Source of the DNA: Chloroflexi bacterium HGW-Chloroflexi-2
GTDB taxonomy: Bacteria > Chloroflexota > Anaerolineae > Anaerolineales > Anaerolineaceae
Reading direction: 5' to 3'
Assembly: GCA_002840735.1 (NCBI GenBank)
Contig: PHBY01000001.1
Coordinates: forward strand, 271,218 to 335,217
Length of the DNA stretch: 64,000 nt
The translations under genes and the position numbers were made by a program. The notes under the pieces are model-generated. The model saw nothing but the letters and a program-made list of their open reading frames with translations, was not told the origin of the DNA and searched no databases. Of the stretch, positions 10,001-18,520 are shown one piece after another (position 1 is the first letter of the stretch; each line of letters opens with the position of its first letter).

Positions 10001-10577
10001 CACCATGTGGGGATACTTTGGCGCAGCAGAAAATCCAGATGGTTTCTGGGGACCACGGGGGATTATTGTGGATGATGCAGGTCGTGTCTATATTGCAGAT
10101 ACAGGGAATAAACGCATAGCTGTCTTTGACTCAAATGGCAATTTTCTGACTCAATTCGGTGAGGCAGGGTTCGATCTGGGACAATTGGATGAACCAGTTG
10201 GTCTCGCCATGGGGTTAAATGGTGAAATTTACATTTCTGATACCTGGAACCAACGCATTCAGGTATTCATGCCAGATTCTGAGAAAACGAGCTACTATGC
10301 CATAAATTCCTGGGAAGTCGTTGGTTGGTTTGGACAGAGCCTGGATAATAAACCATTCCTGACAACCGATAATTTTGGAAATGTGTACACCACAGATCCT
10401 GAAGGTTTCCGGATATTAGGTTTCCAACCAGATGGCCAATTTATAATGGGCTGGGGTGATTACAGCCCAGGTACGGATGGATTTGGATTACCCATTGCCC
10501 TGGCGTTTGATCGCAACAATGGTGTTTGGGTATCTGATGCCGGTAATAGTGTGTTGTTACATTTCACCTTACCGTAA
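7065..10577 (+). CDS. Agl23-like (TIGR03663) multi-pass membrane protein fused to C-terminal NHL beta-propeller
   Basis: 1170 residues. The N-terminal half is a GT-C/PMT-like polytopic membrane module: after helix 1 comes the acidic MSHDEVNHVVPSWDLATG loop and then THGPLQFH, as in the TIGR03663 'flippase activity-associated' family. About a dozen helices follow, interrupted by an acidic loop near residue 475-510. From about residue 880 the chain changes to repeated NHL blades of the form APRGVAIGNDGSIYVADSRN-x-RIQ (at least five, e.g. near 9730, 9900, 10050, 10190 and 10480), which should form an extracytoplasmic propeller. The likely job is in surface glycan or lipid-linked sugar handling; catalysis is unproven. 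ATG at 7065 with GGAG 9 nt upstream is preferred over GTG at 7050, whose GAGG is too close. Confidence 0.8.
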   Translation: MNSEKTTNMWLDKPISDYLPKLTIENLIIIIIIILAIVSRFYDLGARVMSHDEVNHVVPSWDLATGKGYVQDPITHGPLQFHLIALSYFMFGDSDFTSRIPAALGSVAAIVLILFLFKPYLGKYGHLIGGFLFLISPYLLFYGRYTRNEGIIEFIAVLMIYATLRYLDRGDTFSLMLLTVSHALNFAAKETAYIYMAILLLFLAFQFLTEVIRERWRTAQSRQLFVILMLITLGLLFAGIILGYLNAKQNPTNELGEVISQSASNIGLLASLSVLVAILIGISTIIMLVKGIGLDAIRHLRTFDLLILNGTIVLPLLAAFPINIIGSLLGQNWKPTDYTTMGMIRIGFALLVFGGIAVAIGVWWNRKVWFKNMAVFWAIFIVFYTTFFTNGRGFFTGIVGSLGYWLEQQAVNRGTQPPYYYAVLQMPFYEYLTILGFFIAIIFGLVHLRKSSLAVSVPLTPLSQINLITPEIQASDELEDNEDLFIEENIPEERQIEIIQEHEDGEETFVGFTEYSPDHYRVPVLFLLGFFSLMNLLAYSLAGEKMPWLTVHIALPFALTAAWGFDKLIGQIPWKKFKESKSWISLLLLPVLITSLLGFLGAVMGSTPPFQGNSLEQLQVTSTFITSLIVLIFSGYGFIHYLRNFSWMGIARLLVLAFSILLSFLTIRTAFMASFINYDNGKEFLVYAHADRGPKDILEQVEEISKRTVGEKKINVAYDNDSLYPFWWYFRDYPNKQWYTDKPTRDLLNSPIILASDQNYSKIDSLVKDDYVKYDYIRLVWPTQDYYFLTWERIVYAITDADMRSALFQIWLNKDYSKYADIKGRSDLTISTWSPSDPIRMYIRKDVVGQIWNYGSMPAIISEPVVDPYEGKIQSLLPDKIIGFYGKGPGQLDAPRGVAIGNDGSIYVADSRNHRIQRFAEDGTLMNSWGSFADILSGEAPQGTFNEPWGIAIGPDGSVYVTDTWNHRVQKFTAEGNFITMWGYFGAAENPDGFWGPRGIIVDDAGRVYIADTGNKRIAVFDSNGNFLTQFGEAGFDLGQLDEPVGLAMGLNGEIYISDTWNQRIQVFMPDSEKTSYYAINSWEVVGWFGQSLDNKPFLTTDNFGNVYTTDPEGFRILGFQPDGQFIMGWGDYSPGTDGFGLPIALAFDRNNGVWVSDAGNSVLLHFTLP

Positions 10578-10617
10578 TTTACTTTGCTCATTATCTGATT
10601 AAATAATCCAATAAAAC

Positions 10618-10655
10618 AAGCAAGGTTTTTCATCCAGAAAGATCTTGCTTTTTTG
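10618..10655 (+). terminator. Rho-independent terminator after the Agl23/NHL gene
   Basis: A 14-bp stem with two G-T wobbles (10618-10631 with 10637-10650, loop ATCCA) is followed by TTTT on the plus strand, 40 nt past the stop codon. Confidence 0.85.
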
Positions 10656-10683
10656 TGTCAGTTACGAATTCTTTAATACGAAT

Positions 10684-10852
10684 TTATGATTTTTTATCCT
10701 GTTTTTTATATCCGTCAATAATAGTGTCAAGGACGTCACCCAAACCAGCACCAAGCGCAACTCCCATTGCCTCTGATCAGCATCGATTTCTCACCTTTTA
10801 TAATTCTCGCCAATTCATTTTCTTTTGCTTCACAGTAAGCCAGATGTTCCAT
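10684..10852 (-). pseudogene. Decayed remnant: start of an ASCH/PUA-like gene joined out of frame to the end of a glycine-zipper-like gene
   Basis: From ATG at 10852, with a good GAGGTG ribosome site, the minus strand reads MEHLAYCEAKENELARIIKG followed by EKSMLIRG. This resembles the opening of small ASCH/PUA-like proteins (my recollection of that family). The frame then becomes meaningless and stops at 10736. In another frame the same strand reads AMGVALGAGLGDVLDTIIDG plus a short lysine-rich end, stopping at 10684. That looks like the tail of a small glycine-zipper membrane protein. The junction near 10770-10778 fits a deletion that fused two genes. If expressed, the product would be a 38-residue peptide. 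Confidence 0.4.
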
Positions 10853-11050
10853 TTTCACCTCAATTTATTAATGATTGCAAGTTTCATTTATTCCTTATCA
10901 AGATAACATGCACCCGCAAATTAATCCCTAACCAAGCAACCAGTACTTTTCAGACGAAGGTTCAAAAAGATTCTCAAACTTTTGGGGAGATTTGGTATCA
11001 ATCGACCCACTTCATGGTAAGATACATCGATTTGAGTAGATTGGAAAATT
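10853..11050. other. Intergenic region, no gene recognised
   Basis: 198 bp between the decayed remnant and the DMT exporter. No convincing frame, hairpin or consensus promoter was found. TAAGAT at about 11021 is a weak candidate -10 for the exporter. Confidence 0.4.
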
Positions 11051-11938
11051 ATGGGCGAAATTGCGGCCATTTCAGCAGCTTTCTTATGGGCATTATCATC
11101 GATATTGTTTTCGTTTTCAGGTAAACAAATCGGTTCTTCCTCCTTAAACCGTATCCGATTGAGTTTTGCTTTCTTATTTCTGATCATTACACATACGTTG
11201 GTTTATGGAACTCCTATCCCATTTAATGCAACCTATGAACAATGGATGTGGTTAGGTTTATCCTCCATTATTGGACTGGTGGTGGGAGATCTGCTTCTAT
11301 TTCAATCCTTCATCATGGTCGGACCCCGTTTGGCAATGCTGGTAATGGCCGTCAGTCCGGTAATCAGTGCTTTGTTTGCCTGGATTTTCCTGGGGGAGAT
11401 CCTGTCCATCCTGCAAATTAGTGGAGTTATCCTCACCATTGGGGGTATTGCAGTTGTAATTATGGATCGTAATAATTCTCATACCCAGATCTATAGTGAT
11501 CGCCATAAATGGATTGGGATTCTATTTGGCGTTGGGGCAGCTATAGGCCAGGCCGCCGGGCTTATCTTTGCCAAAAAAGGTTTACCGTCAGAGTTTCCCG
11601 CTCTTTCTGGTGTAGTCATTCGCGTTCTGGTAGCTGTAATTTCTGTTTGGTTTTTTGCCTTATTAACCAAACAAGTTAAAAAGAGTTTTCAACAAATCAG
11701 GCAATTTCCCAAAGCGTTCAGATTTGCATTTATTGGAGCAATGGTTGGACCATTCCTGGGAGTCTGGTTGTCTTTGATCGCTGTTCAATTTGCAAAGGTA
11801 GGAATCGCATCAACCCTCATGGCATTAACCCCCATTTTCCATTTACCGATTGGCACGATATTGAAAGAAAAGATTTCAAAACAAGCCATAGCAGGCACTG
11901 TTATTGCGATGGTCGGTGTAGCCATAATCTTTTTGTAA
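11051..11938 (+). CDS. EamA-family (drug/metabolite superfamily) permease
   Basis: 295 residues with about ten transmembrane helices in two EamA repeats: first MGEIAAISAAFLWALSSILF to GGIAVVIMDRN, second WIGILFGVGAAIGQAAGLIF to GTVIAMVGVAIIFL. The usual pro-rich ending of helix pairs (SPVISALFAWIFLGE in repeat 1; TPIFHLPIGTILKEKIS in repeat 2) is present. Such permeases export amino acids or other small metabolites; substrate unknown. ATG at 11051 lacks a clear Shine-Dalgarno, but the frame opens exactly at the first EamA helix. Single-gene unit. Confidence 0.87.
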   Translation: MGEIAAISAAFLWALSSILFSFSGKQIGSSSLNRIRLSFAFLFLIITHTLVYGTPIPFNATYEQWMWLGLSSIIGLVVGDLLLFQSFIMVGPRLAMLVMAVSPVISALFAWIFLGEILSILQISGVILTIGGIAVVIMDRNNSHTQIYSDRHKWIGILFGVGAAIGQAAGLIFAKKGLPSEFPALSGVVIRVLVAVISVWFFALLTKQVKKSFQQIRQFPKAFRFAFIGAMVGPFLGVWLSLIAVQFAKVGIASTLMALTPIFHLPIGTILKEKISKQAIAGTVIAMVGVAIIFL

Positions 11939-12040
11939 TTGAACTGATTTCGCAGTTTGTCAAAAAAAATCAATGACAAGTTAAACTTGTTTTATTTATT
12001 TGGGTTTTGTATCATTTTAAGGCAACCTGGTCAGTAAATT

Positions 12041-12280
12041 ATGCAGATATGTATTAAATTGTTGGCGAATTACCGTAATAATCTTCCAGAAGGCACAAAC
12101 GGGGATCAAATTTCCATTGATGTGCCCGAAGATATTCGTCCCGAAAAGATCCTGGAAATGTTTTCAATTCCACCAATTCCAGAAAGTGTCGTATTAATCA
12201 ATGGTCGAACCATGGTTCCTGGAGAACCATTAAACGAGGGTGATGTTGTATGTGCCTTTTCCGCAATGGCTGGAGGCTAA
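12041..12280 (+). CDS. MoaD/ThiS-family sulfur-carrier protein
   Basis: 79 residues with the beta-grasp pattern and the essential C-terminal Gly-Gly (FSAMAGG end), preceded by VVLINGRTMVPGEPLNEGDV, typical of MoaD/ThiS. These proteins carry sulfur as a C-terminal thiocarboxylate. It sits 23 nt upstream of a tungsten aldehyde oxidoreductase, so the likely role is dithiolene sulfur delivery for that enzyme's tungstopterin; such MoaD-AOR pairs are common in anaerobes. Thiamine or other sulfur transfer is the alternative. Confidence 0.85.
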   Translation: MQICIKLLANYRNNLPEGTNGDQISIDVPEDIRPEKILEMFSIPPIPESVVLINGRTMVPGEPLNEGDVVCAFSAMAGG

Positions 12281-12303
12281 TTAATTTAAGAGGAGAGACA
12301 AAA

Positions 12304-14145
12304 ATGTTTGCCTGGCATGGAAAAATTTTAAGAGTAAATCTGAGTACAAAAACGATAAAAGTCGAAACTGTTGATAAAGATTTCGCCGCAAAATATCTTG
12401 GCGGCCGTGGATGGGCGATAAAATATCTTTTGGATGAAATGGATCCGAAAGCTGAGGCGCTTTCACCAGAGAATATGATGATTTTTGCCACAGGTCCACT
12501 CACTGCGACGGTTGCTCCAACTGGAAATCGCTATATGGTTGTCACCAAATCTCCTCTCACGGGAGCGCTCAGCGACTCAAACTCCGGCGGTTTCTTCCCA
12601 ACTGAAATGAAACGCACCGGTTTTGATATGTTCATCTTTGAAGGGAAGGCTGAAACCCCTGTTTATTTATGGGTGAATGACGATCATGTTGAACTCAGAC
12701 CAGCTGACCAAGTTTGGGGAAAAATAGTACCCGAAACCGAAGATATCCTCCGCTCAGAAACGGATCCGAAAGCCAGAGTTGCCTGCATTGGACCTGGAGG
12801 TGAGAACCAGGTTCTGTTTGCTTCGATTATGAATGATAAACATCGAGCAGCCGGGCGTTCAGGGGTTGGCGCAGTGATGGGTTCCAAGAACCTGAAGGCA
12901 GTCGTCGTTCGCGGTTCACACAAAGTTGATGTTGCACATCCTGAAGAATTGGAAGCGTATTGCAAAGCGATGGCCAAAAATGTTGGCGATGTCATGAAAG
13001 CCGGTGGAGCCATGCGTGTGTATGGAACCTCTTACGTGCCACCCATTACCAATGAAATGGGTATCTTGCCGACCAGGAATTTTCAATCCGGCCGTTTTGA
13101 AGGGATTGCTGGTATTACCGGAGATGTCATTAATGAAAAATACCTGAAGAAGTCAAAACCGTGTTTTCGCTGTCCAATTGCCTGCGGTCGCGATACCAAA
13201 GTAGATGATCCAAAATATGCGGGTGAAGGTGAAGGTCCTGAATATGAAACCATAGCTGCTTATGGAAGTGGATGTGGTATCGATAACATGGCTGCTATTA
13301 TTAAAGCCAACTATCTGTGTAATGAGTATGGATTGGATACAATTTCTGCGGGAATGACGATTGCCTGTGCCATGGAAATGTCAGAAAAAGGGATTATCCC
13401 AAAGGATACGATTGGGTTTGATCTGAAATTTGGTGATCCAGATGCGATTATTACACTTACCCATCAGATTGCGAACATGCAAGGATTCGGGAAAGAATTA
13501 GCTCAGGGAAGCTTCCGATTAGCTAACAGTTACAGGCATCCTGAGTTGGCGGTTACAGCCAAAAAACAGGAATTTCCAGGATACGATCCACGCGGATCGA
13601 AAGGAATGGGATTGCTCTATGCAACATCCAATAAAGGTGCATCTCACATGGCTGGCGATTTAGCCTACAGTGAAGTCTTTGGTGTCCCACAAAAAATTGA
13701 TTCATTATCCCTGGAGAACAAACCCGAACTGGTGAAACGCTTCGAGGATGCTTTTGCGGTTATTGATTCAACTGGATTATGTGTTTTTCTATCCGTGCGG
13801 TATATGTTCGAAGACAAAGTGGAATTATGGCCAACACCGCTAACAGAAATCATGAGATTATCTACCGGACATCCATTTACACAACAAAGTTTGTTGGATG
13901 CCGGTGATCGCATATTCAACATGGAAAGACTTTTCTTGTTGAAAGCAGGATTCACGAAGGAAGATGATACACTTCCTCATAGAATGTTACATGAACCTCT
14001 CCCGGAAGGACCCGGGAAGGGTCATGTTGTTGAGTTGGATAAAATGTTACCGCGGTTTTATGAATTGCGCGGTTGGAGCCAGAACGGTGTTCCGACCAGC
14101 GATAAACTGGAAAGTTTGGCGATTGCTGAGTATCAATTTATATAG
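12304..14145 (+). CDS. aor: Tungsten-containing aldehyde:ferredoxin oxidoreductase
   Basis: 613 residues. Oxidises aldehydes to carboxylic acids and reduces ferredoxin, using a bis-pyranopterin tungsten centre and one [4Fe-4S] cluster. The N-terminal domain begins WHGKILRVNLSTKTIKVETV and carries YLGGRGWAIKYL. The cluster ligands are visible as Cys287, Cys290, Cys294 (CFRCPIAC) and Cys493 (STGLCVF), spaced almost exactly as in the Pyrococcus enzyme (288/291/295/494). Start ATG at 12304 follows AAGAGGAGAG; longer upstream frames overlap moaD and have no site. Cytoplasmic. Together with the NDP-forming acyl-CoA synthetase in this window it suits fermentation of amino-acid-derived aldehydes. Confidence 0.93.
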   Translation: MFAWHGKILRVNLSTKTIKVETVDKDFAAKYLGGRGWAIKYLLDEMDPKAEALSPENMMIFATGPLTATVAPTGNRYMVVTKSPLTGALSDSNSGGFFPTEMKRTGFDMFIFEGKAETPVYLWVNDDHVELRPADQVWGKIVPETEDILRSETDPKARVACIGPGGENQVLFASIMNDKHRAAGRSGVGAVMGSKNLKAVVVRGSHKVDVAHPEELEAYCKAMAKNVGDVMKAGGAMRVYGTSYVPPITNEMGILPTRNFQSGRFEGIAGITGDVINEKYLKKSKPCFRCPIACGRDTKVDDPKYAGEGEGPEYETIAAYGSGCGIDNMAAIIKANYLCNEYGLDTISAGMTIACAMEMSEKGIIPKDTIGFDLKFGDPDAIITLTHQIANMQGFGKELAQGSFRLANSYRHPELAVTAKKQEFPGYDPRGSKGMGLLYATSNKGASHMAGDLAYSEVFGVPQKIDSLSLENKPELVKRFEDAFAVIDSTGLCVFLSVRYMFEDKVELWPTPLTEIMRLSTGHPFTQQSLLDAGDRIFNMERLFLLKAGFTKEDDTLPHRMLHEPLPEGPGKGHVVELDKMLPRFYELRGWSQNGVPTSDKLESLAIAEYQFI

Positions 14146-14174
14146 TTTGATTGGCAATTGCTTCATTTTAACAT

Positions 14175-14567
14175 TTATCTATGAGAACGTTTCTTCAGAT
14201 CATCCTTGAATAAACCAGTTAATACAAAACTGACAATGCTGACGATAATAGCGCCGATCAGTCCTACCCAGAAATTATCAACGGTAAATCCCACCTGAAA
14301 TTGAGTGCCAATCCAGCCAGCCATTAAGAACATCAAGGTATTAATGACCAGAGTTCCCAATCCTAAAGTTAGGATTAAAAGCGGACAACTCATAACAACC
14401 AGTACCGGTTTAATGATGGCATTTACCAAACCAAAAATTAATGCCAGCCATACAAAACTCAACCAGTTTTCATTTTGAGGATTGATGCCACGGCCATCTA
14501 ATAAAGCAACAGCTGCATATAATGCGACTGCATTGATTCCTAATCGAATAAGCAATTTTTTCATCAT
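14175..14567 (-). CDS. Phage-holin-4-like small membrane protein
   Basis: 130 residues with four hydrophobic helices (LIRLGINAVALYAAVALL; FVWLALIFGLVNAIIKPVL; LILTLGLGTLVINTLMFLMA; WVGLIGAIIVSIVSFVLTGL). The motif FGLVNAIIKPVL is characteristic of the chromosomal 'phage holin family 4' (Pfam Phage_holin_4_2), which despite its name is a widespread housekeeping membrane family of unknown function. The second ATG (14564) has the better spacing to AGGAG. Convergent with aor, 29 nt apart, no terminator seen. No phage genes nearby. Confidence 0.82.
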   Translation of the reverse strand: MMKKLLIRLGINAVALYAAVALLDGRGINPQNENWLSFVWLALIFGLVNAIIKPVLVVMSCPLLILTLGLGTLVINTLMFLMAGWIGTQFQVGFTVDNFWVGLIGAIIVSIVSFVLTGLFKDDLKKRSHR

Positions 14568-14614
14568 TATCTCCTATATTAATTAAATACGATATTCTTC
14601 TGTTAAAGTTGCAA

Positions 14615-15604
14615 TTACTTAAGTGAGAATCCTGGTGGAATAATCGTCTCTTCCATCCAGATCAATGTGTGATTTTTTTCAAAGCCTAAATCCGTAAATG
14701 CTCTTTCACCTCGACCAACAGGATAATTGATCGATAGAGGTCGCGTGTTAATCGTTGATGAACGTAAATATGGTACTGCAGCGGAAATTACTTCATCATC
14801 ATGATTATCTTCTGCCACAATCCAAAGATTATCGGCATACAAAGTTGTTCTTTCCAGGGATGCAAAACCAAGCAACTTATTTCCATGATAAATGCTGATA
14901 TTGGTAATAGACATCCCGGATAAAAACCTCGATAATCCATGCCAGAAACCTGGTAATAATCTTTTTTCTCTTAAACCCACATTCCAGCGGATATCCTCAG
15001 GATAGAAAACCTGTAACAGACTCTTTTGTTTTTCCCATTCTGAATCTTTTCTTTTCCGAACCTTGATTTCCTTTCCGTGTAATTCCGTCCATCTTTTTCT
15101 GGATTTAATTGTGTATGTTGAACGCCGGCATCGTTCGACAAATCCCATTTGTGTATACAGATCTATGGCGGGTGGATTATCATCCCGAACCTGAAGCCAG
15201 GTACTTTTAGCGGATTTTTCTCTGGCATATTTCAGCGCTCTGGCTGTTAAGTCAAAAGCAATCCGTTGCCTGCGAAATTCTGGGTGAACCGCCACATTGG
15301 CGATAAGATAAACAAAATCTCCGTTTTTGTGGAAGGGTATCATGGATAAATTTCCAACAATTCGTCCTTCAACCTCATACACAAATCCCTGAATCGGGGC
15401 GAATGTATGCTGTGGTCGTCCCAATCCCAAATATAAACTGTTATTATCAGAGGCTAATTTTCGTAGATAGCGAATATAGTCTAATCCATCTTCATCAATC
15501 GTGTCTATAAAACACATCTCAATCAGATCAGCAATCGCTCGCAGATCAGTACTGGGATTTAACGCCCGAATTTGTCCTGCCCTCTTTCCTGTTTCATCAT
15601 TCAT
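14615..15604 (-). CDS. GNAT-family N-acetyltransferase, probably a double-domain protein
   Basis: 329 residues. The N-terminal half is a GNAT fold: IRALNPSTDLRAIADLIEMC, then the core VYLIANVAVHPEFRRQRIAF and the motif-B region NPPAIDLYTQMGFVERCR. The acetyl-CoA pyrophosphate loop normally reads R/Q-x-x-G-x-G/A; here it is RRQRIA, with Arg in place of the first Gly, which may weaken cofactor binding. The C-terminal half (LLGFASLERTTLYADNLWIV, then FTDLGFEKNHTLIWMEE) looks like a second, degenerate GNAT. No ribosome site precedes ATG 15604. Substrate unknown. Confidence 0.75.
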   Translation of the reverse strand: MNDETGKRAGQIRALNPSTDLRAIADLIEMCFIDTIDEDGLDYIRYLRKLASDNNSLYLGLGRPQHTFAPIQGFVYEVEGRIVGNLSMIPFHKNGDFVYLIANVAVHPEFRRQRIAFDLTARALKYAREKSAKSTWLQVRDDNPPAIDLYTQMGFVERCRRSTYTIKSRKRWTELHGKEIKVRKRKDSEWEKQKSLLQVFYPEDIRWNVGLREKRLLPGFWHGLSRFLSGMSITNISIYHGNKLLGFASLERTTLYADNLWIVAEDNHDDEVISAAVPYLRSSTINTRPLSINYPVGRGERAFTDLGFEKNHTLIWMEETIIPPGFSLK

Positions 15605-15767
15605 GCGATTTTATTTTACACCACTGAAATGGATACACAAAATGAATCAATTCGTTAAATATTTTTTTCGATCATCCCGATCTGTTTCCTGAAACAGTAA
15701 TAAAAATGCTCTATCGAAATTCTTATAAGCTTCTAATACAATTCTGGCAATTTTAAGGATTGTATTT

Positions 15768-15776
15768 TGATATAAT
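15768..15776 (+). promoter_or_regulatory. Extended -10 promoter of clpC
   Basis: TG-A-TATAAT with no good -35 hexamer at 17 nt. Start of transcription near 15783, giving a leader of about 47 nt. No CtsR-type or CIRCE repeat was seen next to it. Confidence 0.65.
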
Positions 15777-15829
15777 CCTACATAACAAAGAAATGTATGA
15801 TGCATATGTAATGGAAGGACAATACCCAT

Positions 15830-18292
15830 ATGATGAGATTTGACCGATTTACAGAACGTGCTCAGGAAGCTGCCCAAAGAGCAGCTGAGATCATTCAAAG
15901 ATATGGACATAATCAGATTGATACCGAGCACATTCTTTTAGCCTTGATTGAACAACCAGAAGGTGTAATACCGCAAATTTTAGAGATTTTAAAAATCGAC
16001 CCCAGTATTCTGGAAGAACGATTGGATTATATTCTACGCACCAGCCCAAAAGCCAGTATTTTTGGTGGAGGAGCAGGTCAGGTCTTTATTACACCGCGCG
16101 TGAAGCGAATTATTGATCTTGCCAATGAAGAAGCCAGTCGATTGAAAGATGAGTACATTTCAACGGAACATATTTTCCTGGCAATTCTCAGTGAAAAGAA
16201 TACCCCTGCAGCTCGCCTGCTGGAGGGCTCAGGCATCAATCGTGAAAGAGTCGTCGAGGCAATTAATCAATTACGTGGTGGCCAAAGGGTAACCGATCCG
16301 CAAGCCGAGACCCGTTATCGCAGTCTCGAAAAATATTCTCGTGACCTGACCACACAGGCTCGGGAAGGAAAATTAGACCCGGTTATTGGCCGAGATAATG
16401 AGATATTACGTGTCATGCAGATCCTTTCCCGTAGAACGAAAAACAATCCTGTCCTCATCGGTGAAGCAGGCGTTGGAAAAACGGCAATAGTCGAAGGATT
16501 AGCTCAAAAGATCGCTTCTAATGATATTCCTGAAATACTGATGGGTAAAAAGGTTATTTCATTGGATCTCAGCGCCATGATCGCTGGTTCGCGCTTTAGA
16601 GGTGAATTTGAGGAGCGACTTAAAGCCGCCATAGAAGAAGTTCAGCGCTCTGCAGGTGAAGTAATACTTTTCATCGACGAATTACATACGGTTGTTGGAG
16701 CTGGCGCTGCCCAGGGTGCCATGGATGCATCTAACATGTTGAAACCTGCCTTGGCACGTGGTGAATTGCAATGTATCGGTGCCACTACATTGGACGAATA
16801 TCACAAACACATAGAAAAAGATTCTGCTCTGGAGCGACGGTTTGCTCCTGTATATGTAGATGAACCAACCGTGGATGATACCATTCTGATGTTACAAGGT
16901 CTACGCGACCGTTATGAAGCTCATCACAAAGTTCGTTTTGCAGATGAAGCCCTTGTTTCTGCTGCCAGACTATCTTCACAATATGTCACGGACAGAAGAT
17001 TGCCAGATAAAGCTATTGATTTGATGGATGAAGCTGCAGCAAAATTAAGGGTAGCGCTATACTCCCTACCAGCAGATTTGAAAAAAACAAAATCTGAGTT
17101 AGATCGATTAGCCGCTGAAGAAGAAAAAGCGGGGGTGGAACGCGATTATGAACGCGCTGCCCGCATGAAAGCGGAACGATTACGCCTCCAAACAGAATTT
17201 GATGAGCAACGTGATAAATGGGAAGCCGATCATCAATTGGATGAAGTCGTGGATATCGATGATATTGCGCAAGTCGTAGCCCAGTGGACAGGTATCCCGG
17301 TCAATCAGATGATGGAAACGGAATCTGAGAAATTATTGCATATGGAAGAACGATTACACGAAAATATCATCGGGCAGGAAGAAGCAATAAAGGCGATCTC
17401 AGATGCCATTCGACGTGCCCGCTCCGGGTTGAAAGATCCCCGCAGACCAATCGGTTCATTTATCTTCATTGGACCCTCTGGTGTTGGAAAAACTGAACTT
17501 GCCAAAGCCCTGGCTTTATTCATGTTTGGTGATGAAGATGCTCTGGTGCGATTGGATATGAGTGAATATCGCGAACAACACACAGCCTCGCGCCTGTTTG
17601 GTGCTCCTCCTGGATATATCGGTTACGAAGAAGGTGGTCAGTTAACCGAAGCTGTTCGCCGACGTCCTTACCGGGTGATCCTGTTCGATGAAATAGAAAA
17701 AGCTCATCCCGAAGTTTGGAACTCATTACTCCAAATTTTGGATGATGGCAGACTCACCGATGGGCAGGGTCATCAGGTTGATTTCCGCAACACGGTCTTG
17801 ATTATGACATCTAACCTGGGAACGGAATTTGTGAAAAAGGGTGGTACGCTGGGCTTTTTGTCCAGTGACAGTGATGAACGAGATGCTCATGAGAATATTG
17901 AGAAAGCCCTGAAAAGCACTTTTCGTCCGGAATTTATCAACCGGGTGGATGAGATTATCATGTTCTCACCGCTCACAGTCGATCAGGTTAAAGATATCGT
18001 CATTTTACAAATGAAGGAGATACAGGATCGTCTCCAGGAGAATGGTATTCAAGTTGAGTTAAGCGAAACTGCACGGGATTGGCTGGCAAATGAAGGTTAT
18101 GATTCCATGTTTGGTGCACGACCATTGCGTCGAGCCTTACAAAAATTTGTAGAAAGTCCTCTTTCAGTCAGCATTCTGGCAGGTGAATTCCACGATGGAG
18201 ATGTTATTTTAGTCGACCTGAACACTGAATCCAATAAACTGGAATTTCTTAAGAAAGAAAAACTAAAAGAAACCTCTCAGGAATCCGAATAG
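15830..18292 (+). CDS. clpC: ClpC-type AAA+ ATPase, ClpP partner
   Basis: 820 residues. Unfolds substrates and feeds them to the ClpP protease. Domains in order: two Clp-N repeats (about 5-145); first AAA+ module with Walker A GEAGVGKT (211-218) and Walker B VILFIDE; a short middle domain with a UVR-like helix pair ([20 protein letters not shown], about 430-450), the feature that separates ClpC from ClpA/ClpB; second AAA+ with Walker A GPSGVGKT (548-555); and C-terminal small domain. The LGF tripeptide at 674-676 is the loop that docks on ClpP. No mcsA/mcsB/ctsR genes are adjacent, unlike the Firmicutes operon. ATG 15830 follows GGAAGG. Confidence 0.95.
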   Translation: MMRFDRFTERAQEAAQRAAEIIQRYGHNQIDTEHILLALIEQPEGVIPQILEILKIDPSILEERLDYILRTSPKASIFGGGAGQVFITPRVKRIIDLANEEASRLKDEYISTEHIFLAILSEKNTPAARLLEGSGINRERVVEAINQLRGGQRVTDPQAETRYRSLEKYSRDLTTQAREGKLDPVIGRDNEILRVMQILSRRTKNNPVLIGEAGVGKTAIVEGLAQKIASNDIPEILMGKKVISLDLSAMIAGSRFRGEFEERLKAAIEEVQRSAGEVILFIDELHTVVGAGAAQGAMDASNMLKPALARGELQCIGATTLDEYHKHIEKDSALERRFAPVYVDEPTVDDTILMLQGLRDRYEAHHKVRFADEALVSAARLSSQYVTDRRLPDKAIDLMDEAAAKLRVALYSLPADLKKTKSELDRLAAEEEKAGVERDYERAARMKAERLRLQTEFDEQRDKWEADHQLDEVVDIDDIAQVVAQWTGIPVNQMMETESEKLLHMEERLHENIIGQEEAIKAISDAIRRARSGLKDPRRPIGSFIFIGPSGVGKTELAKALALFMFGDEDALVRLDMSEYREQHTASRLFGAPPGYIGYEEGGQLTEAVRRRPYRVILFDEIEKAHPEVWNSLLQILDDGRLTDGQGHQVDFRNTVLIMTSNLGTEFVKKGGTLGFLSSDSDERDAHENIEKALKSTFRPEFINRVDEIIMFSPLTVDQVKDIVILQMKEIQDRLQENGIQVELSETARDWLANEGYDSMFGARPLRRALQKFVESPLSVSILAGEFHDGDVILVDLNTESNKLEFLKKEKLKETSQESE

Positions 18293-18312
18293 AGTTTATC
18301 AATTTTAAGCAT

Positions 18313-18355
18313 AAAATCCAGGTTTGATTTTTCTTCGAACCTGGATTTTTCTTTC
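18313..18355 (+). terminator. Rho-independent terminator of clpC
   Basis: 15-bp stem with one wobble (18313-18327 with 18335-18349), 7-nt loop, then a T/C-rich tail, 20 nt after the clpC stop codon. Confidence 0.85.
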
Positions 18356-18435
18356 TCAATATGAATCGAAACTAATGATAAAATTTCTACGCAACACCGA
18401 ATTCATCATATTTAATTTTCAAAAATTCAAACTGT

Positions 18436-18464
18436 TTGACAGTCACCTTGCCTGTCGTTATACT
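18436..18464 (+). promoter_or_regulatory. Consensus sigma-70 promoter of the gmd operon
   Basis: TTGACA (18436-18441), 17-nt spacer, TATACT (18459-18464). This is the best -35/-10 pair on the plus strand of the window. A small inverted repeat, GACAG (18438-18442) and CTGTC (18452-18456), overlaps the -35 and spacer and could be an operator. Confidence 0.8.
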
Positions 18465-18520
18465 TGATTTCAACTTGAAAATAGACTTTTACCCACATTA
18501 ATGGGTTTCAGGAGGTTTCA

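Noticed and set aside
11976..11995. Terminator after the EamA permease
   Set aside because: Only a 6-bp AT-rich stem (ACAAGT/ACTTGT) with a 3-nt loop; too weak to call although a T-rich stretch follows.
14175..14567. Prophage remnant suggested by the holin-like protein
   Set aside because: The family is a common chromosomal membrane protein, and no lysin, integrase or other phage gene is nearby.
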